From positions 1-64,000 of the forward strand of contig JARLJR010000014.1 of NCBI GenBank assembly GCA_031291095.1: 64,000 nucleotides of DNA, read 5' to 3'. The stretch's first letter is position 1. Each line of letters opens with the position of its first letter. A model generated the notes under the pieces. It was not told where the DNA came from and did no database searches. It saw only the letters and a list, made by a program, of their open reading frames with translations. Below, piece by piece: positions 42,182 through 51,700 of the stretch. The stretch is from Legionella sp. (GTDB taxonomy: Bacteria > Pseudomonadota > Gammaproteobacteria > Legionellales > Legionellaceae). The position numbers and the translations under genes are program-made.

Positions 42182-44443
42182 CTATACAAGGGTCTTGTTA
42201 TAATTGGGCAAAGCGGTGTAAATAATATTTTCTATATCAATTACTTCCGTTACTTTCTCCTCAATAATGGTTGTTCCGATAATCCCTTTTCGCAGCATGT
42301 GCGTGTGTAGGGTAAAAAAACCTTCCACAATGTCATAAACATGATCTACGATAAGACCAAAATTATTTTGGGCGCTTGAGTACACAATGACCTGAATCTT
42401 ATCGCGATTCTCAATTGACCGAGTATCATTAATCATCGAGTCAAGGCGTATTAATGGCATAATTGAATTTCTATATTGTACGACCTCTTGTTTTCCTGCT
42501 TTTTCAATTACCTTTGTTGAGAACTCTTCGATACGATTTACTTTATTCAATGGAACTGCAATTAAATTATTATCATTGGAACCTAGTAAAAGCAGGGTTT
42601 GTTTTTCACCATCTTCGGTATTAGCCGGGCTTCCTTGTATGCTTTTACTTGCTTTAAGATTTGCAGAGAGTAAGCCTGCTTTGTGAGCCAGTCCTGTTAC
42701 ATCGAGAATTAAGGAGACATTGCCATCTCCCATAATGGTTGCTCCGGCAAATACAGAAATATCACGAAACAATTTACTGAGCGGTTTAACCACAATTTCC
42801 TGGGTATCGTTAATGTCATCAACCACAAGACCAAACTGCGATTCCCCTGCCTGTAAGATCACCACATAGATGGATTCATCATTTTTATTAAAATGAGGTT
42901 CATCACTTAGTTCCAACTCTTTAGCCAAATAAACTAAAGGTAATAATTTACCTCTTAATTTATAAACAGGAGTATCTTTAATGTAGTGAATGTCTTCTTT
43001 AATTTGTTCTTTATCCAAACGAACTAATTCAAGTAAACTGACCTGTGGAATCGCATAGCGATTATTTTTACACGTAATAATTAACGCAGGAATGATCGCT
43101 AAAGTAAGTGGGATTTTTATCTTAATAGTGGTGTAGCAGTCAACCTTGCTTTGTACATCAATGCTCCCATTAATGCGTTCAATATTTGTGCGAACCACAT
43201 CCATTCCTACCCCGCGCCCTGAAACATTAGTGACCTGTTCTGCAGTAGAAAACCCAGGCAAGAAAATAAGGGCATAGGCTTCCCGAGCGCTCATACGAGC
43301 TGCTTGGTCTGTGGTGATTAAACCTTTTGCCAGCGCTTTCGTTTTAAGTTTTTCTGGGCAAATTCCAGCACCATCATCTGTAATTTCAATGTTCACATAA
43401 CCACCTTCATGGTATGCCGTAAGTTTCAATGTTCCTGTTTCGGATTTTCCCAGCTCTTTACGTCTCTCAGGCAATTCAATCCCATGATCCACAGAGTTAC
43501 GTACTACATGGGTTAATGGATCTTTAATGGCCTCGATTAACGTTTTATCCAGTTCAATTTCTTTGCCAAACATTTCCAGGTTAACTTGTTTCTTGCAGGT
43601 GTTGGCTATCACCCGAATCACCCGTGGGAATTTTCCCCAGACATTCCCTATGGGCTGCATTCTGGTTTTCATTACCCCTTCTTGCAATTCAGAGGTAATT
43701 AAGTTCAATCGTTGAGATACTGCAATAAAATTAGAATCAGATTGCATGGAAATAAATTGCAATAGTTGATTGCGAGAAAGCACTAACTCGCCCACAAGAT
43801 TCATAAGCTTATCGAGTAAGTCCACATTAATGCGTATTGTATTATCGATGTTCGATGTATTCTTACTCTCTGACTGCTCATTTTGGGACAACCCAAAACG
43901 TTCCACTTTATTTTCCAATACAGGTTCGAATAATGTTTCAGTGTCTAAAAGCTCTTCCGGATTCTCATCTTCATTTTCTTTAATTACCGTAGCTTTTTTG
44001 GTTGACTCCAGCTCTTCGTCATGTTTCACCGGCTTTGCAGACGCCCCACTTCCAGAGCGTAATTCGTTTAATAATTGAATCAATGCTGTATGATCGTCAT
44101 TGCCATCTTTACCCGTTGACTCAATAAGTTTTAGCATACCGCGCACCACATCTGCTGCTTGTAATAAAGCGGTAGTACAGACAGCATCCAATACCATTTT
44201 TTTATCACGCAATAAGACTAATAAGTTCTCTGCTGCATGAGTCAATTTTTCCAGATTGGGAAAAACCAACATTCCTGCACCACTTTTAATGGTATGCATT
44301 GCTCGAAAAATTGCTGATAACAGCTGAGGATTCGTTGGGTCTTGCTCCAGGGAGACAAAATCATTTTCAAGATTATCCAAATGTTCCGTACACTCGGTTA
44401 AAAACTCTTTAATAATTTCATTATCTTCGTCATTGTTCATCAT
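42182..44443 (-). CDS. cheA: Chemotaxis histidine kinase CheA
   Basis: A 753-residue CheA. The HPt domain has His50 in FRAMHTIKSGAGML. An acidic linker follows (about residues 130-195) where the P2 domain of enteric CheA would be; a clear P2 is not seen. The dimerisation helices, the kinase core with N-box RNSVDHGIE, DDGAGIC and GRGVGMDVVRTNIE, and a CheW-like P5 domain come next. A second CheW-like region lies at about 615-750 (LLLGSNDNNLIAVPLNKV and FGLIVDHVYDIVE), so the protein ends with two tandem coupling domains. The phosphoryl group goes to CheY and CheB. Confidence 0.94.
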   Translation of the reverse strand: MMNNDEDNEIIKEFLTECTEHLDNLENDFVSLEQDPTNPQLLSAIFRAMHTIKSGAGMLVFPNLEKLTHAAENLLVLLRDKKMVLDAVCTTALLQAADVVRGMLKLIESTGKDGNDDHTALIQLLNELRSGSGASAKPVKHDEELESTKKATVIKENEDENPEELLDTETLFEPVLENKVERFGLSQNEQSESKNTSNIDNTIRINVDLLDKLMNLVGELVLSRNQLLQFISMQSDSNFIAVSQRLNLITSELQEGVMKTRMQPIGNVWGKFPRVIRVIANTCKKQVNLEMFGKEIELDKTLIEAIKDPLTHVVRNSVDHGIELPERRKELGKSETGTLKLTAYHEGGYVNIEITDDGAGICPEKLKTKALAKGLITTDQAARMSAREAYALIFLPGFSTAEQVTNVSGRGVGMDVVRTNIERINGSIDVQSKVDCYTTIKIKIPLTLAIIPALIITCKNNRYAIPQVSLLELVRLDKEQIKEDIHYIKDTPVYKLRGKLLPLVYLAKELELSDEPHFNKNDESIYVVILQAGESQFGLVVDDINDTQEIVVKPLSKLFRDISVFAGATIMGDGNVSLILDVTGLAHKAGLLSANLKASKSIQGSPANTEDGEKQTLLLLGSNDNNLIAVPLNKVNRIEEFSTKVIEKAGKQEVVQYRNSIMPLIRLDSMINDTRSIENRDKIQVIVYSSAQNNFGLIVDHVYDIVEGFFTLHTHMLRKGIIGTTIIEEKVTEVIDIENIIYTALPNYNKTLV

Positions 44444-44499
44444 AAAGCTCGCACTGGTTATCCATATTATTGAGGTATTGTTCGGTTTATTACCTCTGT

Positions 44500-44877
44500 T
44501 TAACCGGCAAATACGCTTTGTAGTTTTGACTCAATGACCTCAATCTTGAATGGCTTAAGAATATAAGCACTCACATGATGTTTTTTCGACTCAATAATTA
44601 GCTCTACATCGTCCTCAGCAGTCAATAAAATAAAAGGTAACTTGGATAAGGCACCATCTTGACGAACTTTTTCAAGTAACTCCATGCCGGTCATATCAGG
44701 CATATTGTAATCACTAATCACAAGGTCACACGGCCTTTCTTGCAAAATACCCCAAGCAGTAGGCGCATTTTCTGCCTCAGTAATTTCGTTAAAACCAAGT
44801 TTAACCAGCATTCCTTTAAGAAGCTTTCTCATTGTTCCAAAATCATCTACTATTAAAATCCGTTTATTGGTGTCCAT
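44500..44877 (-). CDS. cheY: CheY response regulator
   Basis: A 125-residue single receiver close to enteric CheY. It starts RILIVDDFGTMRKLLKGML, has Asp56 in LVISDYNMPDMTGMELL, the Thr in LLTAEDD and Lys in YILKPFKIEV. The close match around the N-terminal helix to motor-binding CheY proteins makes this the likelier output regulator of the cluster. The ATG at 44877 has AAGGA upstream; an earlier in-frame start would add 12 residues. Confidence 0.93.
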   Translation of the reverse strand: MDTNKRILIVDDFGTMRKLLKGMLVKLGFNEITEAENAPTAWGILQERPCDLVISDYNMPDMTGMELLEKVRQDGALSKLPFILLTAEDDVELIIESKKHHVSAYILKPFKIEVIESKLQSVFAG

Positions 44878-44913
44878 CTTTTTTCCTTGTATTGAAGTTT
44901 GGTTTAAATACAC

Positions 44914-45702
44914 CTACAACGAAGAAAACTTATCTAATTTAAAAGCTGAAATAAGCACATCATGTTTAATATTTTTAAATGATATTTTTTCAGGAAGCTT
45001 TAATTCATGCTGGTATTTATCATAAATTTGCTCTACAAGCGTCTGCATTCTACCTACGGAGTCGCGTAAATCTTTTTTCTCTTGACGCAATTGTTCAATT
45101 AAATCCATATATTGGGACAGCTCTTCTGTCTTCTCTTGGTTTTCTAGAAAAACGGTCTCTATTTTTTCTTTTAAATCCACAAGGTATTTATTGGTTGCCG
45201 CAGAATCATGGAATATTTCCTCATTAATGTGCTGATTAGATACTCCTGACATGGTGTTAATAAATTCCCTGAATTCAGGGTGGATGGGCTGATGAGCACC
45301 GTTCTCATGAGGCTTGTGAGTTAAAGTTTGATAGGATTGCGAGGCTTCATAGAAAGCATTGATATAAGCGTTGCTCAATAGTTCCATAACATTAGGCAAT
45401 GTTTTAGCCATATCAGGACTGTATTCCATCATTAATGCAATGATGTGATTGCAAAATAATAAATTTTGCTTTTTTATGGTTTTTAAATAAGGCTCACTTT
45501 CGTCACCATAGAAACTGGCAAATATTGGAGTTAGCTCTGCTCCACTTTTCTCAATAGACTCTTCGGTTTGTTTTTTCACTTCGTCCAAAATTTTTATCTT
45601 TTCGCGACTTGATTTAATTTTTTTTACAAAGAATACCGACAATAAAACAGTTACTATGGCGATATTCAATAACAATATTAGAAATAAAGTATCAGATGTC
45701 AT
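44914..45702 (-). CDS. Unrecognised membrane-anchored coiled-coil protein heading the che operon
   Basis: A 262-residue protein with one N-terminal membrane helix (about residues 5-27: LFLILLLNIAIVTVLLSVFF). A long cytoplasmic part follows, mostly helical, including a likely coiled coil at about 180-235 (LKEKIETVFLENQEKTEE then LSQYMDLIEQLRQEKKDL). No family is recognised. A very strong AGGAGG lies five bases before the ATG, and the gene immediately precedes cheY and cheA on the same strand. The position suggests a role in placing the signalling array or in the output, but no sequence motif shows it. Confidence 0.6.
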   Translation of the reverse strand: MTSDTLFLILLLNIAIVTVLLSVFFVKKIKSSREKIKILDEVKKQTEESIEKSGAELTPIFASFYGDESEPYLKTIKKQNLLFCNHIIALMMEYSPDMAKTLPNVMELLSNAYINAFYEASQSYQTLTHKPHENGAHQPIHPEFREFINTMSGVSNQHINEEIFHDSAATNKYLVDLKEKIETVFLENQEKTEELSQYMDLIEQLRQEKKDLRDSVGRMQTLVEQIYDKYQHELKLPEKISFKNIKHDVLISAFKLDKFSSL

Positions 45703-46145
45703 TATTGCCTCCTAGCTCATCCATTTTTTTCTTGATGCCACTTTTAGTTTTACTTTGAACAAAGCTCGGCAAATAACCACTAAAAGGAACAATGATTTCA
45801 TGCCTGATGGATAAACTAGATTGATCGTTTCTATGCTTCCTGCATCAACAACTTCCAATTGTTTTCTCCTGATTGAGCTATCACATAGTGTATATTTATA
45901 TATAGCATGGATTTTTCGAGAAATGTGGGTCACAGAATTGTTTTGATGTCAATAGTAAACTATTTGATGAAAATATCGCCTTTCTTACTCACTTTTCTAA
46001 ACGCCAATCAAATGTAAATGAGGCCAGCCTCAATTCAAAATAACTCGTTAATGCTGAATATTCTCATGCTTTATGACCGTTTGCTTCGTGACAGAACGCA
46101 TTGCCTTAGGTAATATAAAATCAATTACTTAGCAAGGAATGTTTT

Positions 46146-47252
46146 ATGGCAGTTAATTATCAAGAAGTACCTCATCCAGGAATACGTTCATTAGTGCCTT
46201 ATAAGCCAGGGAAGTCCATTGAAGAGCTAGCCCGTGAGAAAGGGATTAGTAATATTATTAAATTAGCCAGCAACGAAAACCCTTTGGGATGTAGCCCTAA
46301 GGCTTTAGCAGCCTTACGTGATATGTCACCTCATGTATTGGCAATGTATCCTTCCCCTGCGAATCATCCATTAATACCCAAGCTAGCCCAAAAGCATCAA
46401 GTAAACATAAATCAAATTTTTGTTAGTAATGGCTCCGATTACATCTATACCATTCTATTAAATTCATTCGTATTGCATCATGATAAACACATCCTTGTTC
46501 ATGATTATGCGTTTAGTACTTATGCTATTCAGGCACAAACATTAAACATCCCCGTCCATTCTGTTGCTATTCAGAATGATTGGCACGTCAATATCACTGC
46601 AATTATTGAAGCATGCACCCCAAAAACAGGCATTATTTTCTTAGCCAATCCCAATAATCCGACCGGGGTGCTCATTAATCAACAAGAAATACAGCATCTG
46701 CTTAATAGCATTCCTGAAAGCACTTTATTGGTCATTGACGAAGCCTATTATGAATTTGCAGCATCACATTATAATAACAGCATCGAATGGTTAGCCAAAC
46801 ACCCTAACCTCATCATTACGCGCACTTTTTCTAAAATATATGGCTTAGCCGGATTACGTTTAGGTTATGCGCTAGCTCATCCCTCGATTATCGACATCAT
46901 GCAACGAGTACAACTCCCATTTACTGTCAATCAAGCAGCATTAACTGCCGCACATGCAGCTTTGGATGATCAGGAATTCCTCCAACTAAGTTTGAAAACC
47001 AATGCTGAGGGAATGAAACAAATACGCGCGGGTTTTGAAGACTTAGCTCTGGAATACCTACCCTCTGCCTGCAATTTCCTTACCTTTAACTGTAAAGAAG
47101 ATGGGATGTCACTCTATAATTATCTTTTAGACAAAGGTATTATTGTTCGACCGCTTCATCCCTATAAAATGAATAATTACATCAGAGTAACTATTGGTAC
47201 TCAAGAACAAAATGCTCGTTTTCTTGAAGCACTAAACAGTTACTATCGTTAA
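46146..47252 (+). CDS. hisC: Histidinol-phosphate aminotransferase
   Basis: A 368-residue class II PLP aminotransferase. It has SNENPLGCSP near the start, FLANPNNPTGVLI, VIDEAYYEFA and the PLP-lysine site TFSKIYGLAGLRLGY. HisC converts imidazole acetol phosphate and glutamate to histidinol phosphate in histidine synthesis; many such enzymes also accept aromatic 2-oxoacids. It stands apart from any his operon and is followed after 12 bases by phhB, so a role in aromatic amino acid metabolism is equally possible. AAGGA lies before the ATG. Confidence 0.92.
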   Translation: MAVNYQEVPHPGIRSLVPYKPGKSIEELAREKGISNIIKLASNENPLGCSPKALAALRDMSPHVLAMYPSPANHPLIPKLAQKHQVNINQIFVSNGSDYIYTILLNSFVLHHDKHILVHDYAFSTYAIQAQTLNIPVHSVAIQNDWHVNITAIIEACTPKTGIIFLANPNNPTGVLINQQEIQHLLNSIPESTLLVIDEAYYEFAASHYNNSIEWLAKHPNLIITRTFSKIYGLAGLRLGYALAHPSIIDIMQRVQLPFTVNQAALTAAHAALDDQEFLQLSLKTNAEGMKQIRAGFEDLALEYLPSACNFLTFNCKEDGMSLYNYLLDKGIIVRPLHPYKMNNYIRVTIGTQEQNARFLEALNSYYR

Positions 47253-47264
47253 AAAGGAGTCGAA

Positions 47265-47606
47265 ATGACTAGCGATTTAAGCAGCAAACATTGTGAATCA
47301 TGTGAAGGAATTGGGGCTGCATTGACTGCAGAGCAAGTTAAAAATTTGCTGCCTCAATTAAATAAACAATGGCAAGTTAGTGCGGATAACCGCATTATTC
47401 GGCGTGAATTATCCTTTAAAGATTTTTACGAAACAATGGCGTTTGTGAATGCGCTTGCCTGGATAGCAAACATTGAAAACCATCATCCTGATTTAGAAGT
47501 TGGTTATAACTATTGCCATGTAAGTTTTATGACCCATGCCTTGAATGGTTTAAGTCATAATGATTTTATTTGTGCAGCAAAATTAGATAAGTTGTTATTA
47601 GGTTGA
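47265..47606 (+). CDS. phhB: Pterin-4a-carbinolamine dehydratase
   Basis: A 113-residue PCD/DCoH protein. The active site reads NIENHHPDLEVGYNYCHVSF, with the conserved His pair and later His, and ends with the GLSHNDF acidic site. It recycles the 4a-hydroxypterin made by phenylalanine hydroxylase. That hydroxylase gene is not in this window. A good AAGGAG lies before the ATG. It is likely co-transcribed with hisC, which fits tyrosine/phenylalanine metabolism. Confidence 0.93.
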   Translation: MTSDLSSKHCESCEGIGAALTAEQVKNLLPQLNKQWQVSADNRIIRRELSFKDFYETMAFVNALAWIANIENHHPDLEVGYNYCHVSFMTHALNGLSHNDFICAAKLDKLLLG

Positions 47607-47739
47607 TCTAGAATCAAATTGCCCCGGAGATCCAGCTCCGTGGCAATATAAATATCGAACATTGCTTAATAAAAGCATATTGACCAAAAATTAAATCTAG
47701 CGCATTATATAAACACTATTTATTGGTGTTTTATTCGAT

Positions 47740-48165
47740 ATGATCTCCTCAGAAACAAAAAATACTATTCGCCATAGCTCCCCTGATCTAATGGGCGATT
47801 TACTTTTTACAGCACGTTATGTTCCTAAAGCCATGTTAACTATTTCGTTCTATTCACTTGCTGGCGCAGCCTTGGGCTGGAGTTCCAGTTATGTTTTTAA
47901 AGAGTCATGGAATAATTATGCGCGCGCTAATCATCAAGTCATCGATCCTAATAACGACTATGCCGCTGCAGATGAAAAATATTTGCATTTTTCACGCAGC
48001 CAACAATTTAATCAAGAAACACCGACGATTGATGAGGCAATCCCAACCTATGCCTCTCTGGTTGGAGCGTGTACTGGAGTTTTTTTTGCAGCCAGTAAGG
48101 TCGTCGATAATTTTAAACGTGGATTAGAAAATGATCGGATTACTCGGCGTTTAGATATAGTGTAG
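47740..48165 (+). CDS. Unrecognised small membrane protein
   Basis: A 141-residue protein with two hydrophobic stretches (about residues 32-50, AMLTISFYSLAGAALGW, and about 103-120, ASLVGACTGVFFAAS) separated by a polar loop. No family is recognised and no signal peptide is seen. The ATG has no clear ribosome site. A CCTGGTTGC hairpin follows its stop. Probably Legionella-restricted. Confidence 0.5.
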   Translation: MISSETKNTIRHSSPDLMGDLLFTARYVPKAMLTISFYSLAGAALGWSSSYVFKESWNNYARANHQVIDPNNDYAAADEKYLHFSRSQQFNQETPTIDEAIPTYASLVGACTGVFFAASKVVDNFKRGLENDRITRRLDIV

Positions 48166-48203
48166 TTTTGATGCAATCTGTTTTAGTTGACGTTTAAAGA
48201 AAA

Positions 48204-48223
48204 CCTGGTTGCAAGCAACCAGG
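48204..48223. terminator. CCTGGTTGC hairpin between converging genes
   Basis: CCTGGTTGC (48204-48212) and GCAACCAGG (48215-48223) form a perfect 9-bp stem with a 2-nt spacer. It lies between the converging genes ending at 48165 and 48246, the same wording as at 15243. Confidence 0.6.
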
Positions 48224-48245
48224 TTACACTGATTACAATTACCGG

Positions 48246-48713
48246 TTAACGAAATCTATAGTTTCCGCTATCAGCACAAAGATCAGCTACCGCATGAACC
48301 AGGCTGGATAAAGGTCGAGTAAATAGACCTCCGATACTTAATAAAGGATTAATAATCGCGGCAAAGAGTGCAGACACACAATTGCAAAAATGTTCCTTCG
48401 TATGCTCCCATCGTGTTCGAGCTCTTGATAGTGGGTCCTCGCTCGGAAACCCTCTTGGAGAAACACTACTAGACCAAAGTTGACCAACTGCAATCAATGA
48501 AGTCACACAATTAAATGCAGAAATTACCGCATCAAGCAAAAAAGAAGGGGCGGCAATCAGATCCATTATCGGACGACCTGCATAAATTAAAAAATCTGAA
48601 TGCTTGTAAGAGCGTGATTGAATAGGACTCAATAACGCGTTAAAACGGATCTTGGTAGAGCCAAACATACCATATTCAGTTACCAAACTAGGATGAATTA
48701 CATTTTTAGACAT
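48246..48713 (-). CDS. Unrecognised small protein with two hydrophobic helices
   Basis: A 155-residue protein, no family known. Hydrophobic segments lie at about residues 40-70 (IMDLIAAPSFLLDAVISAFN) and 105-135 (FCNCVSALFAAIINPLLSIG). Four Cys are seen. GGAG lies six bases before the ATG at 48713. It is preceded on the same strand by dnaE with a short gap, so it may ride on the dnaE message. Confidence 0.5.
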   Translation of the reverse strand: MSKNVIHPSLVTEYGMFGSTKIRFNALLSPIQSRSYKHSDFLIYAGRPIMDLIAAPSFLLDAVISAFNCVTSLIAVGQLWSSSVSPRGFPSEDPLSRARTRWEHTKEHFCNCVSALFAAIINPLLSIGGLFTRPLSSLVHAVADLCADSGNYRFR

Positions 48714-48735
48714 TTTAAACTCCAAAATAAATCGT

Positions 48736-51700
48736 TTAATACTTCATTACCGCACGTTCTTCGCCAAGCAGGTTGGTTAAAAGTCCTAATAATTCATCAC
48801 TCGGTTCAACATACCACTGCTTTGCTAAGCTAAGTTGTGCCTTTGCATGCTCATTGGTGTAAGCAAATTGTATGGCACAACCACCTGAATGGCCTTTTAA
48901 TATAGCTTGAATTGAGGACAACATACTCTGGTGCTCTGATTTTAAACGTAATTCCAGACAACGGGCAAATCTTGAGCGTGCTGAGGAGACATTATACAGA
49001 CAATTGGCGGTCATTTTAACTCCCCCACTAAAATCATCGTGGGCAACCTCACCCTCCACTACGAGCATATCCCCGCTTGCCAAGGGTGAGGTAAATGATT
49101 CAAATACTTCGCCAAAGACCACAACATCCATCCTGGAAGTTGAATCATCCATACCAATTATTACCAATTTTTTCCCGCGTTTAGTAATAATCTTACGAAT
49201 CCCTGAGACTTGGGCACAAATCACTGCTTTTTTATGTACCGAGGGATTTAATTGGCCTATGGGAACTATAAAATCCACAAACTCGCGACGATATTGATCA
49301 GCAGGATGGCCGGTTAAATAAAAACCTAAAACCTCTCGCTCACCATCGAGCCGCTGCGCCTCAGACCAGGGTTTGCATTCTACATATTCTTGGTTGCTGG
49401 CATCATCTTCTAATATAGAAAATAAATCGAACTGGCCACTGGATTGATTTTGATGTTCTTTTTCAGCGACTTTGAGTGCTTTTTCCAATGACGCAGTCAG
49501 CACCGCCCGCTCAACCTTCCACACATCAAAAGCACCACTTTTGATCAAGGCTTCAAGCACCCGACGATTTACTTTACGTAAATCCAACCGTTGGCAAAAA
49601 CTGTATAAATCGGTATAGCTCCCTTGAACTACGCGCTCTTGGGTAATGCAATCAATAGCATTCTCCCCTACCCCTTTGATTGCGCCAAGACCATAGACAA
49701 TGGTGGTGTCATCAGTAACCGTAAAGTGATACATCGATTGATTAACTAATGGGGGTAGCACGGTTAATTTCATATGCGCGCATTCATCGATAAACGTTAC
49801 TACTTTATCCGTATTATCCATATCCGAAGACATTACTGCGGCCATAAAGGCAGCTGGATAATGGGCTTTAAGCCAAGCCGTTTGGTAGGCAACTAAAGCA
49901 TAGGCAGCAGAGTGGGATTTGTTAAAACCATAGCCCGCAAATTTTTCCATCAAGTCGAAGATGTAGGTTGCGACTTTTTCATCGACCCCTCGTGCGGTAG
50001 CACCTTCAGTAAAAATTTCCCGCTGCTTAGCCATCTCTTCGGGTTTCTTTTTACCCATCGCGCGACGTAATAAATCCGCAGCACCTAAGGAGTAATTCGC
50101 AAGAACCTGGGCAATCTGCATTACCTGCTCTTGATATAAAATAACCCCATAGGTTGGTTTCAAAATAGGTTCTAAATCAGGATGGGGATAATCAACCGCT
50201 GCACGTCCATGTTTGCGGTCAATAAAGTCGTCCACCATTCCCGATTGCAGAGGTCCGGGTCGGAATAAAGCCACCAACGCAATGATGTCTTCAAAACAGT
50301 CGGGTTGTAAACGGCCAATCAATTCCTTCATTCCGCGGGATTCCAGCTGGAATACGGCGGTTGTTTTACAGGCTTTGAGTAAATCAAAAGTAGCTTCATC
50401 ATCCGTAGGAATTTGGCTGATATCAATTGTAGGCAGACCATTCTTTTGATTTTGCTTATTTATGGTAGCTAAAGCCCAATCAATAATGGTTAGTGTTCTT
50501 AAACCCAAAAAGTCAAACTTCACCAAACCCGCGGCTTCAACATCATCCTTATCGAACTGGCTCACAATTTGCGTGGAGCCTTCTTCACAATAAATTGCAG
50601 TAAAATCGGTAAGCAAGGAAGGCGCAATAACCACCCCTCCAGCATGTTTTCCAGCATTACGGGTGATCCCTTCCAGTTTAAGCGCTAAATCAATTAGCTC
50701 TTTAACCTCTTCTTCCTCTTGATAACGACGCTCTAGCTCTGGCTCCTGCTCCATCGCCTTGCTTAAGGTGATTCCTATTTCAAAGGGAATTAGTTTGGCT
50801 AGTTTATCCACAAAGCCATAGGGATGGCCTAAGACCCGCCCCACATCGCGCACCACCGCTTTTGCAGCCATGGTACCAAAAGTAATAATCTGAGACACAC
50901 TTTGACGGCCATATTTTTCCGCCACGTAGTCAATAACCCGATCACGTCCTTCCATGCAGAAGTCAATATCAAAGTCAGGCATGGAAACCCGCTCGGGGTT
51001 CAAAAAACGCTCAAAGAGCAATTCATATTCTAAAGGATCAAGGTCAGTAATTTTTAACGCATACGCAACTAAAGAACCCGCACCCGAGCCCCTTCCAGGC
51101 CCGACAGGAACGCCATTAAGTTTGGCCCATTGAATAAAATCAGCAACGATGAGGAAGTAGCCAGGAAATCCCATGTTGTTAATTACATCAAGCTCAATTT
51201 GCAAACGCTTATCGTATTCGCCGCGTTTAGCAGCTAACTCTTCTGCAGATTTGTTTTTAAATATTTGTGTTAAACGCTCCTCCAAACCGACTTGGGATAG
51301 ATGCGATAAATAATTCTCAACCGTAGAGCCTTCTGGAATAGGGAAATTAGGTAGATAGCTGTTCCCTAAGTCCAGTTTTACCGTACAACGCTTGCTAATT
51401 TCTACAGTATTTTGAATAGCAGAAGGCAAATCGGCAAATAAAGCCTCCATTTCTTCTGCTGAACGCAAGTATTGTTGGGTGCTATATTGCTTGCTACGGC
51501 GAGGATCCGCTAAGGAATAACCATCGTGAATACAAACGCGCGCTTCATGGGCCTCAAAATCTTCGGCATCGATAAAGCGTACATCATTAGTTGCTACCAG
51601 CGGCAATTGCAATTCATCTGCTAAAGCGATTAATTGCTCATTGTATTGAGTCTCATCCGGCCTACCCGTGCGTTGGATTTCTAAATAAAACCGATTGGAA

